From Cyclobacterium lianum (GTDB taxonomy: Bacteria; Bacteroidota; Bacteroidia; Cytophagales; Cyclobacteriaceae), in the NCBI RefSeq assembly GCF_900143075.1, contig NZ_FRCY01000008.1:185866-249865 (forward strand): a DNA stretch of 64,000 bases, written 5' to 3'. This document shows, piece by piece, positions 56,674 to 64,000 of the stretch (the stretch's first letter is position 1; each line of letters begins with the position of its first letter). The notes under the pieces were generated by a model. The model ran no database searches. It was not told the origin of the DNA and saw nothing but the letters and a program-made list of their open reading frames with translations. Made by a program: the position numbers and the translations under genes.

Positions 56674-58596
56674 GTGAAAAATCGGAACCGCACAAAGCAT
56701 TATCAGAACCCCCGACGCAGCTTACATGCTGCATGGGTCTTTTTTCTATGCTGTATGGCCATCGGTCAGGCTTCTGCGACTCAGGACCGTCCCAATATTT
56801 TGTGGATCTCCCATGAGGACCTGAGCCCCATATACGGTTGCTATGGAGACAGCCTGGCCAGAACACCTGCCATAGATGAATTGGCAAAACGGAGTATCCG
56901 GTTTGACCAGGCCTTTTCCAATGCTCCCATTTGTGCACCTGCCCGGTCTACACTGATTACCGGGATGTATGCGACATCCCTGGGCTCTCAGCACCTCAGG
57001 TCAGAAACTCCCGTTCCTGAATCCTTGAAAATTTTACCAGAGGTCCTTCGCGAGGCAGGGTATTATACCAGTAATAACGTAAAGACGGATTATAATTTTA
57101 GCCATGAGGGGAGGTGGGATGAAAGTAGCAATACAGCTCACTGGCGCAATCGTCCGGACGATAAGCCTTTTTTCAGTGTTTTCAATATCATGATTACCCA
57201 CGAAGGTCCTACGAATGCCTTAAGGAAAACGGATACCGAATCGCTTAAAGAGTTTACGGATCCCGATCAGGTAATGCTACCGCCCTATTTGCCAGACAGT
57301 CCAAAAATGAGACAGATCTGGGCCCATATGTATGACCTGCTGGCGGTTTTTGACCAGCGTGTGGCATCCCTGCTGGGGGATTTGGAGGAGGACGGCCTGC
57401 TGGAAGAAACCATCGTTTTTGTGTTTTCGGATCATGGCCACGGCCTTCCGGGACACAAACGCTGGCTGAATAATGCAGGATTACAAATTCCCTTTATTCT
57501 GCATGTTCCTGAGAAATACAAGCATTTCGTCGATCACATCCCCGGTACTACCACGGACCTCAAAGTGGGTTTTGTAGACTTTGCTCCCACAGTGTTGAAT
57601 TTGGCGGGGGCTACGGTTCCTGAAATGATGGAAGGGAAGAGTTTCCTGGGTGAAGGTGCAACAGAAAAGGAATATGTGTTCGGCTACCGGGACAGGGCTG
57701 ATGATTGCTACGAGGTTTCCCGTTCGGTATATGATGGCCGGTACTTGTATGTCAGACATTTCATGCCTCAATTGCCCTATTATCAGAACGCATTGATTTT
57801 TAATAAGGGAGGAAGCTACGAAGAAATTAACCGCTTGAGAGCGCTCGGACAGTTGCCCGATGCAACGCAACGGATGTTTTTACCCAAGGAGACCGAGCTG
57901 CTCTTCGATCTGGAAAATGATCCCTTGGAGCAAAAAAACCTGGCCACCAGGGAAGAGCATGCCAGCCGGGTCCGAAAATTGGCAGATGAACTCGACGAAT
58001 GGATGATTCGGCATAGAGATACGGGGCTGCTTTCCGAGGGTATCATGATGGGGCAGGCGAAGGGGAGGAGCGTGTATGAAGTAGCGCGTGCCTACAGCCG
58101 TGAAAGCTATCAGCAGCTTCTTGAGGCAGCCAGATGGGTCGGAAAAGTTTCAGATCCGAATCATTTGATTCCTTATTTTGAATCTGGTGAACCCGCTCAA
58201 AGGTACTGGGCATTGATTGCTCTGGATGCCTACGTGGGCAACATAGAATCAACAATGCCTCATCTAAAGAAATTGATGAAGGATGCAGTACCTGCGGTAG
58301 CCACCAAAGCGGCTGAGATCATGGTTAAACGAGGCACAGACCCGGAGGCTTATGAGATATTGGAAAAAATGCTCAGGTTACCGGATGAGGTTCAGGTGCT
58401 ACAGGCTGCGATAAGTGTACGCCAACTTGGGAAAAAGGCGGCACCTTTACTGCCAGTTATCCAGGATGAAATTTTCCCCCAATATGCAGGAACGATTTGG
58501 GGTAGATACAAGAGTTGGAGCTATCCCATGTTTATCGGAATGGCACTGGACCAGGCCCAGATCAATTGTAATGTCGCTATTGATACCCACAGGTAG
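56674..58596 (+). CDS. Secreted sulfatase (sulfamidase-like) with C-terminal HEAT-like helices
   Basis: The frame starts at GTG 56674 and gives 640 residues with a signal peptide (WVFFLCCMAIGQASA). The S1 core has ILWISHEDLSPIYGCYGD, formylglycine motif C87-A-P-A-R91 and FSDHGHGLPGHKRWLNNAG. HEDLSP and GHKRW are like heparan N-sulfatase (S1_8-like) members. After the sulfatase domain (from about 480) come alternating helices with AQRYWALIALDAYV, AVATKAAEIMVKRG and VQVLQAAISVRQLGKKAAPLL, which look like HEAT repeats. It lies 30 bp after the hydrolase gene in the same direction. Confidence 0.9.
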   Translation: MKNRNRTKHYQNPRRSLHAAWVFFLCCMAIGQASATQDRPNILWISHEDLSPIYGCYGDSLARTPAIDELAKRSIRFDQAFSNAPICAPARSTLITGMYATSLGSQHLRSETPVPESLKILPEVLREAGYYTSNNVKTDYNFSHEGRWDESSNTAHWRNRPDDKPFFSVFNIMITHEGPTNALRKTDTESLKEFTDPDQVMLPPYLPDSPKMRQIWAHMYDLLAVFDQRVASLLGDLEEDGLLEETIVFVFSDHGHGLPGHKRWLNNAGLQIPFILHVPEKYKHFVDHIPGTTTDLKVGFVDFAPTVLNLAGATVPEMMEGKSFLGEGATEKEYVFGYRDRADDCYEVSRSVYDGRYLYVRHFMPQLPYYQNALIFNKGGSYEEINRLRALGQLPDATQRMFLPKETELLFDLENDPLEQKNLATREEHASRVRKLADELDEWMIRHRDTGLLSEGIMMGQAKGRSVYEVARAYSRESYQQLLEAARWVGKVSDPNHLIPYFESGEPAQRYWALIALDAYVGNIESTMPHLKKLMKDAVPAVATKAAEIMVKRGTDPEAYEILEKMLRLPDEVQVLQAAISVRQLGKKAAPLLPVIQDEIFPQYAGTIWGRYKSWSYPMFIGMALDQAQINCNVAIDTHR

Positions 58597-58908
58597 TTTC
58601 CCGCTGGCTTTTCGAACCACAGGTATCGAACCCAATACAAGATCTTAAATCTTTTTAAAAAGTCTGTACAAAAAGGCATTTTGATGCTGGTATTTTGAAT
58701 TACACCACGAAATGGCACAGGGGCTTTGTTTTTATTTTAATTAAGTCGGTTTTTTGCCACTGGTCTTTTATTAAATTTATAGCAAAATGTGTCGAAATGG
58801 TGAAAATATTTGATATTTTTATCTTCGTTTACAGCAGCTAATAAGAACAAAATGGTTCTCGATAACTACTTCGAACGAGATTTTTATCAGTATAATTTTT
58901 AATCAGCT
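58597..58908. other. Intergenic stretch before the PAS kinase gene
   Basis: This 312-bp region is AT-rich in its second half. TTTG at 58753-58756 followed by TAAATTTA at 58772-58779 resembles promoter elements, but the spacing (15 bp) is short. No gene or clear terminator is visible. Confidence 0.4.
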
Positions 58909-60006
58909 ATGGATTTACAGTCAAATAGGGAGCATACCTACGAAAAGACTCCTTTAAAAATGGATTTGTTTTTTGATCTCTCGCTGGATCTGCTTTGTAT
59001 TGCAGGCTTCGACGGATATTTTAAGCGGATAAACCCTTCACTGAAAAAAGTCCTGGGCTTTCCGGACGAAATGCTATACGGTAACCCCATCAACTCCTTC
59101 GTTCATCCCGATGACCTGCAGGTCACGATAGAAACGCGCAATTATATTGTTTCGGATGGCACCCCGCTGCTCAATTTCGAAAACAGGTACGTCACACATT
59201 CAGGAGACACCATTTGGCTATCCTGGACCTCTGTACCGGCAAAGGAAGAAGGCTTGATCTACGCTGTGGCAAAAAATATCACCCACAAGAAGAAACAGGA
59301 GGCAGACAGAAATGCCCTTATAACCCGGCTCACGCAATCTAATGAGCAGTTGAAGAAGCTTACATTTACTACTTCCCATGATTTACGTTCCCCGGTCAAT
59401 AATTTGCTTTCTATATTCTCCATTCTGGAGGAATCACACCTCGATCCTGACGAAATGGGGGAATTTATCCGGTTGATGAAAAATTCTACCGAAGGTTTAA
59501 AACATACCCTGGACACTTATATTGACAATTTGAGTCAGAAAGATGTATTGACGGTACTGGTAGAGCAGCTCGAGCTGCACGAAGTGATGAAGAAGGTGGT
59601 CACTTCTATCAAATCGCTGATAGAGATTTCGGATACGCAGATCCACGCAGATTTTACTGCCTTTGATCAGGTGAAATTCAATCGGTCCTATCTGGAAAGT
59701 ATTTTTCTGAATATGTTTACCAATTCGATCAAGTATGCCAGGCCCGGGTGTCAAGCAGTCATTAGCGTTTCTACGCGCATCCATGAGGGAGCCAGGCAAC
59801 TCATTTTTGAGGACAATGGTCTGGGCTTCGACATGGAACGCATTGGCGACAAGATTTTCGGGTTTAAAGAGACCTTTCATCAAAGCGCGGATAGTAAGGG
59901 TATAGGCCTTTATCTGGTACATAATCATGTGACATCCCTCGGCGGGAGGATTGACATTGATAGTGAACCAGAAAAGGGAGCAAGGTTTACCATTACCTTT
60001 AAATAA
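58909..60006 (+). CDS. Soluble PAS-domain sensor histidine kinase
   Basis: The 365-residue protein has no signal or membrane helix. A PAS domain (about 18-128, LSLDLLCIAGFDGYFKRINPSLKKVLGF, NPINSFVHPDDL) is followed by HisKA with H157 in TTSHDLRSPVNNLLS. A HATPase domain follows, with N-box FTNSIKYARPG, G1 EDNGLGFDM and G2 SKGIGLYLVHNHV. No response regulator gene is next to it. It stands between sulfatase genes and could tune the second locus, but its target is unknown. Confidence 0.92.
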   Translation: MDLQSNREHTYEKTPLKMDLFFDLSLDLLCIAGFDGYFKRINPSLKKVLGFPDEMLYGNPINSFVHPDDLQVTIETRNYIVSDGTPLLNFENRYVTHSGDTIWLSWTSVPAKEEGLIYAVAKNITHKKKQEADRNALITRLTQSNEQLKKLTFTTSHDLRSPVNNLLSIFSILEESHLDPDEMGEFIRLMKNSTEGLKHTLDTYIDNLSQKDVLTVLVEQLELHEVMKKVVTSIKSLIEISDTQIHADFTAFDQVKFNRSYLESIFLNMFTNSIKYARPGCQAVISVSTRIHEGARQLIFEDNGLGFDMERIGDKIFGFKETFHQSADSKGIGLYLVHNHVTSLGGRIDIDSEPEKGARFTITFK

Positions 60007-60471
60007 GTTTTATCCGTCCTTTTACTTCGTAAAGTCTTGCCTCTACCAGGAGTTTTTAAGCAAAAGTTTGGTAATATACCCTGCTTTTTTGCCAAGATGG
60101 TGAAAGAAATATCCGTTGGATTGCTCTGAATTTAATATTTGTAGCGAGAAACCTTTAACACCTGACGCCAGCCAGAGGGTTCAACCTCAATGCTACACCC
60201 GCTATGCCTGATTTGGTTCCGGATTATTTTTACGGTGACAGTAAGTGTCACCTTTGTGGCAGGCCGGCACCTGTCAATCCAGGGAATAAATATGACCGTA
60301 TGAATAAAGAACAGACTATCAGCAGTATGTAAATCATCAACGGAAAATGAGTATTGCCGGAAGGACAAAACTATCATTTGGCGGGGCTTTCTGGTGTACT
60401 TTTTATATCAAAAAATAGGCGGGGGAAAAATCCTTTGCTAAATTGATAAAAAAGATAAAATAAATTAATCG
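60007..60471. other. Intergenic stretch before the last sulfatase gene
   Basis: No supported gene lies in these 465 bp; the frame at 60132-60377 minus shows no motif. The region contains a perfect 7-bp inverted repeat, GGTGACA (60234-60240) and TGTCACC (60246-60252), spaced by GTAAG, which could be a protein-binding site or chance. No terminator was recognised. Confidence 0.4.
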
Positions 60472-62076
60472 ATGAAAAAAATTCTCCTTTTTGTTTTTGT
60501 TGTAAGCTGGCTGTTCGCTTCCTGCCAGGAAAAAGAAGCTGAACAGCGTCCAAACATCCTTTTTATCATGACTGATGACCATACCCAACAGGCCATCTAT
60601 GCCTATGAAAAAGGTTTGCTCGACAGTGTTTATTTTCCCAATATGGACCGCCTGGCGAAAGAGGGTGCCTTGTTCAGGAATAGTTTTGTTACCAATTCGA
60701 TCTGTGCACCTAGCCGCGCGGTATTGCTTACAGGTAAATACAGCCACCTGAATGGGAAGGTAGACAATGTAGGTCCCTTTAACTGGGATCAAATGATATA
60801 TCCGAAGCTGTTGCAGGAGGCTGGTTACGCTACAGCATTGATCGGAAAGATTCACCTGGGGGGCAAGCCACAGGGATACGATTTTTCGCTAACGTTGCCA
60901 GGTCAGGGAAATTACTATAATCCTGAATTTATCCGAAATGGGGAGGAGGAAGTGAAATTTGAAGGACATTGCGAAGCGCTCATTCCACAATTTGTAGTGG
61001 ACTGGTTGGAAAACGATTGGGACAAAAGCAAGCCTTTTGCCATCAACTACCACCCCAAAGCGCCACATCGAAACTGGATGCCTGAAGAAAAGTACCTTTC
61101 TTATCTGGAAGACAAGGAATTTGAGTTTCCTGACAATTTCTTTGACGATTACGAGGGAAGAGGTACTGCCGCCAGGGAGCAGGAAATGGAAATCGTGGAC
61201 AACATGTATTGGGGTTGGGATATGAAATTTGAGGAAAACCCATTCACTGGGGAACCCAGTCGGCTGGCCGCACCCTTTGGAAGAATGACAGAAGAGCAGA
61301 TGGCTGCGTGGAATGAAGTGTATGGGCCGGCAAATGAAAAGTTCATCAGGGAATTTGTTCCTGGGGATCAGCGAATTGCGGACACTCCCGATAGAAAGGC
61401 ACTCGCCAAATTCAAGTTTCACAGGTATCTCAGGGATTACCTCAAGGTTGTAAAATCTGTTGACGACGGTATAGGAAAGGTGCTCGGATACCTGGAAGAA
61501 AAAGGAATTCTGGACAATACCATAGTCATTTATACCTCAGATCAGGGTTTTTACCTGGGGGAGCACGGTTGGTATGACAAGCGCTTCATGTACGAAACAT
61601 CACTGAGTACTCCCCTGCTGGTGAGATACCCAAAGGAGATTAAAGCCGGATCAGTGGTTGAAGAAATGGTGATGAACCTGGATCATGCTCCTACGATACT
61701 GGACTATGCCGGCCTTGAAAAGCCCCATGACATGCAGGGCGAATCCTGGCGTGCCATTGCAGCAGGAGAGGATGTATCCTGGAGGGATGCGATCTATTAC
61801 CATTATTACGAATATCCCGGAGCACACAGCGTGAAGCGGCACTATGGCGCCAGGACCGAAAGGTACAAGTTGATCCATTTTTATTACGACATTGACGAAT
61901 GGGAGCTTTATGACCTGAAAACAGACCCCAAGGAGATGAACAACGTTTATAATGATCCCGCCTATGCCGAGGTTCAGCAAGCGCTGCATACCCGGCTGGA
62001 AGAACTTCGTGAGCAGTATGGTGATTCAGATGAATTAAATCAGCAGTACATCGATAGAAGCCTATCCAAAAACTAA
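60472..62076 (+). CDS. Sulfatase lipoprotein
   Basis: The 534-residue protein has a lipobox (WLFASC, C18). Its S1 core has ILFIMTDDHTQQAI (D35-D36), formylglycine motif C78-A-P-S-R82, IGKIHLGGKPQGYD, YTSDQGFYLGEHGWYDKRFMYE and a long C-terminal YPGAHSVKRHYGARTERYKLIHFYY. The DHTQQ and GEHGWYDKRFMYETSLSTPLL segments place it with the iduronate-2-sulfatase/choline-sulfatase-like branch common in marine Bacteroidota (S1_11 or relatives). Transcription appears to be from its own promoter, and only gene remnants follow. Confidence 0.92.
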   Translation: MKKILLFVFVVSWLFASCQEKEAEQRPNILFIMTDDHTQQAIYAYEKGLLDSVYFPNMDRLAKEGALFRNSFVTNSICAPSRAVLLTGKYSHLNGKVDNVGPFNWDQMIYPKLLQEAGYATALIGKIHLGGKPQGYDFSLTLPGQGNYYNPEFIRNGEEEVKFEGHCEALIPQFVVDWLENDWDKSKPFAINYHPKAPHRNWMPEEKYLSYLEDKEFEFPDNFFDDYEGRGTAAREQEMEIVDNMYWGWDMKFEENPFTGEPSRLAAPFGRMTEEQMAAWNEVYGPANEKFIREFVPGDQRIADTPDRKALAKFKFHRYLRDYLKVVKSVDDGIGKVLGYLEEKGILDNTIVIYTSDQGFYLGEHGWYDKRFMYETSLSTPLLVRYPKEIKAGSVVEEMVMNLDHAPTILDYAGLEKPHDMQGESWRAIAAGEDVSWRDAIYYHYYEYPGAHSVKRHYGARTERYKLIHFYYDIDEWELYDLKTDPKEMNNVYNDPAYAEVQQALHTRLEELREQYGDSDELNQQYIDRSLSKN

Positions 62077-62122
62077 AGGCTACCTTGATGCACATCCTGA
62101 AGGAAAACAGTGTCTTTTCTGA

Positions 62123-62389
62123 GGGTACCGGATTAATCAATATGCATCAGGCCCTGAAAATGTAGAGGTGGCAGGCCCCACCCGATCTGCCATGTTTGAA
62201 GATGAGCAGCCTGGAGGTCCCATTATGATCCAGGGTGACCATGGTCCCGTGGCGTTCAGAAACATTGCCTACAAGCTGTTTGACATCCCGGTGCCCTCAA
62301 TTAGCGATCTTGAATTTGCCTGTTTTAAGGGGAAGTTCCAGTCTCCTGGTGAGTTCCGGGACATGCCTATGCCATGCAGGGTATCATGA
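62123..62389 (+). pseudogene. Remnant of a DUF1080 (3-keto-disaccharide hydrolase) gene
   Basis: The open frame after the in-frame TGA at 62120-62122 contains ENVEVAGPTRSA and GPIMIQGDHGPVAFRNI. These are the signature end of DUF1080/PF06439 domains, found in 3-keto-glucoside hydrolases. About 50 more codons (SDLEFACFKGKFQSPGEF) follow before an early stop at 62387-62389. There is no start codon or N-terminal part; only the last quarter of such a domain survives. It lies 46 bp after the sulfatase stop, so a larger gene was lost by deletion here. Confidence 0.65.
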
Positions 62390-62407
62390 GGGTTGAAAAT
62401 AAGAGCA

Positions 62408-63334
62408 TCAGCCTGGATTCCTTTCCAACTCGCTGCGGTTCCACCCGGAAGTTTTTGCTGCCGCCTGGTAGGTGCTTTGCAGAAAGTCCATAAGCATGGC
62501 TTCAGGGTTATTCGATTTTTGAACGTCCTCGTATTTTAAAATGAACTCACCCATTTCTGCACTGTAAAATGCTTCTTTCGGCAGAACTGGCTGCCCGGCA
62601 AATTGTGGGTCTGCAGGATATACATAGGAATAAAAGATCGCACTGGGAAAATCTTTTGATCCCGGCCAGAAGCCAGCGCTGCTCACCTCTTTGGAATAGG
62701 CCTCCTGCATTACCTCTAGTGGCATGTTAGGTGCTCCTCCGGGATGCAGCGGGGCAGGTCGGCCCGAAAATCGGGTAACAGCCAGGTCAAAGGCACCCCA
62801 AAACAAATGAACAGGACTGCACTTACCGGTAAAATCACTTCTGAAATGGCTAAAAACGGCCTGAGTCTTAGCCATAGCTTTCCAGAGGTCAAATGCAGCA
62901 TTGCGGTCATAGGATTTTTGAATCGTATTTTCCTTAAAGGGAATGGCATGTTCTAACTCATTGGGACGGCCATGAATGGTGACCACAATTCCCAGTTCCG
63001 AAAGCTTTTCAAACAGTTCATGGTAAAAATCTGCCACGGACATGGACCTCAGCCTAAATTTTTTGTTTTGCCCATGTGCGCAGGAAATTACCAACTCGTG
63101 TTGCCTCAAATCAAAATCTATTTGAAAAAAACCGCCCTGATAGGGGATGCTTTGTGTACTAAATCCGTGCGGACTCAGATACAACGTGCAGTGCCAGGAG
63201 TGATTCTGCCAGGGCATGGTTCGCAGTCGGATTTTACCTACTATCTGTGTCCATTGGTGCAATGATTCTATGGTGTCTTCCATTTTATGGAAGTTCAGTA
63301 TGGGCCAGGATAAAGAAGTGTCTTTTGGTTCCAT
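62408..63334 (-). CDS. DUF5996 family protein
   Basis: The 308-residue cytoplasmic protein (no signal) matches the DUF5996 style: SWPILNFHKMEDTIESLHQWTQIVGKIRL at the start, NHSWHCTLYLSPHGFSTQSIPY, and VHLFWGAFDLAVTRFSGRPAP with a following HPGG. Function is unknown; family proteins are found widely in soil and marine bacteria. It is convergent with the DUF1080 remnant and appears unrelated to the sulfatase locus. Confidence 0.85.
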   Translation of the reverse strand: MEPKDTSLSWPILNFHKMEDTIESLHQWTQIVGKIRLRTMPWQNHSWHCTLYLSPHGFSTQSIPYQGGFFQIDFDLRQHELVISCAHGQNKKFRLRSMSVADFYHELFEKLSELGIVVTIHGRPNELEHAIPFKENTIQKSYDRNAAFDLWKAMAKTQAVFSHFRSDFTGKCSPVHLFWGAFDLAVTRFSGRPAPLHPGGAPNMPLEVMQEAYSKEVSSAGFWPGSKDFPSAIFYSYVYPADPQFAGQPVLPKEAFYSAEMGEFILKYEDVQKSNNPEAMLMDFLQSTYQAAAKTSGWNRSELERNPG

Positions 63335-63837
63335 TGGAGGTATACTTAGGTTAATGAGGTGACATCGTGTTGGCTTGTGCTCTTATTATTCCCCGGGTTT
63401 GAAAAACCGGAGATACGAATCCAGGGGACGGTGATTCATGCAAATTGTCCCAAATACACATTTTTTTTGCATACTGTTCTTTCTGGAGGGCCTGCTGGCA
63501 GTACCTGGGAACAGAAAGTTCAGGTATTTTTGCAATCTCCGGATCCTGACGGGCAAACAAATTCCTGATAGTACAATCAATTTAAAATAAAATCAAGAAG
63601 GATCAAAGCTAAACGAAGGCTTTCATGAAACCTTGTTGCTGATGCAATGCTATTAAGTTAAGCTTTTTGGTTTGTTATTTTGGTTTCAAAATGGAATAAT
63701 TTTGATTTTTCCCTGCCGGTTTCGGTATCTTGGCGAGCTTTTTATCAGGTTTCGGGCATAGGCTTCCTTACTCCTGAAGCAGGTGTCAATTTTTGGTGCG
63801 ATATGTTGTATTTTCTTCTCTTTCCTTCCCTTTTTTG
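63335..63837. other. Intergenic stretch without a supported gene
   Basis: These 503 bp between the DUF5996 gene and the partial gene at the right end hold only short frames on both strands without motifs. No RNA gene or terminator is recognised. Confidence 0.45.
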
Positions 63838-64000
63838 CTATTTATAGTATTGGTTGGTCCTTGCCGATTTTCCCAGACCCTTTCTAGAAAATTTCCTTCC
63901 CTTCTTTACCGCTACCTGCTTTCGGGCTATCTTGTTGACCAGGATTTCCAGTATTTTTTCCACACTTTCCCGGCTGAACAACTCCACAATCCTTTTTCTG
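63838..64000 (-). CDS. C-terminal end of an unidentified protein (5' end outside window)
   Basis: On the minus strand a frame is open from the window edge to a TAG at 63838-63840, giving 53 residues rich in Lys, Arg and Val (RIVELFSRESVEKILEIL.., KKGRKFSRKGLGKSARTNQYYK). The amphipathic helix and basic tail look like real coding sequence, but I recognise no family. The gene starts beyond the right end. Confidence 0.4.
   Translation of the reverse strand, partial: RKRIVELFSRESVEKILEILVNKIARKQVAVKKGRKFSRKGLGKSARTNQYYK

Noticed and set aside
1..64000. CRISPR arrays, tRNA or rRNA genes, insertion sequences, phage genes
   Set aside because: None was seen: no regularly spaced repeats, no transposase or integrase motifs, no cloverleaf-like sequence noticed by eye.

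Overview
The window comes from a Bacteroidota chromosome. It carries two SusC/SusD pairs, a FecI/FecR-type sigma/anti-sigma pair feeding a SusC with an STN domain, lipoprotein signals, and a few upstream sequences resembling the Bacteroidota promoter (TTTG / TAnnTTTG). The style of the genes (hybrid kinases, LytTR regulator, Gfo/Idh/MocA and NIPSNAP proteins, many sulfatases) suggests Cytophagales, perhaps a Cyclobacteriaceae-like organism from a marine or algae-rich habitat. That placement is inference; no rRNA gene is present.

Region 1 (1-1400) holds the C-terminal end of a periplasmic binding protein with a clear terminator, and a secreted NIPSNAP protein. Region 2 (1.5-21.8 kb) is an exopolysaccharide/capsule cluster. 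It contains a UDP-glucuronate decarboxylase (UDP-xylose supply), a lone receiver protein translationally coupled to a receiver-fused undecaprenyl-phosphate sugar transferase, several glycosyltransferases, and a compact minus-strand Wzx/Wzy operon (TolC-like, Wzc-like, Wzy, GT2, GT4, Wzx; most junctions overlap or nearly touch). It also holds a hexapeptide acyltransferase, a LytTR regulator and a 1365-residue hybrid histidine kinase.

Region 3 (22.2-42.4 kb) is a polysaccharide-utilisation-type locus: a secreted bicupin, an ECF sigma factor, a FecR anti-sigma factor, SusC with STN, SusD, then five paralogous exported FAD-dependent oxidoreductases interleaved with a Tat-signal Gfo/Idh/MocA oxidoreductase and a sulfatase. 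It contains no recognisable glycoside hydrolase or polysaccharide lyase, so its chemistry looks mainly oxidative. I regard this five-flavoprotein array as the best candidate for an undescribed system. A perfect 16-bp hairpin separates susCD from the enzyme genes.

Region 4 (42.4-62.4 kb) begins with a 5'-truncated DUF885 gene and a serine hydrolase. A second susCD pair (without STN) follows, with four more sulfatases, a DUF1593 (nucleoside-hydrolase-like) protein, a putative lipoprotein glycoside hydrolase and a PAS histidine kinase. It ends in a DUF1080 gene remnant. Together regions 3 and 4 encode five CxPxR sulfatases of diverse types, which points to a heavily sulfated glycan as substrate; no formylglycine-generating enzyme is in the window. 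Region 5 (62.4-64 kb) has a DUF5996 protein and the C-terminal end of an unidentified minus-strand gene.
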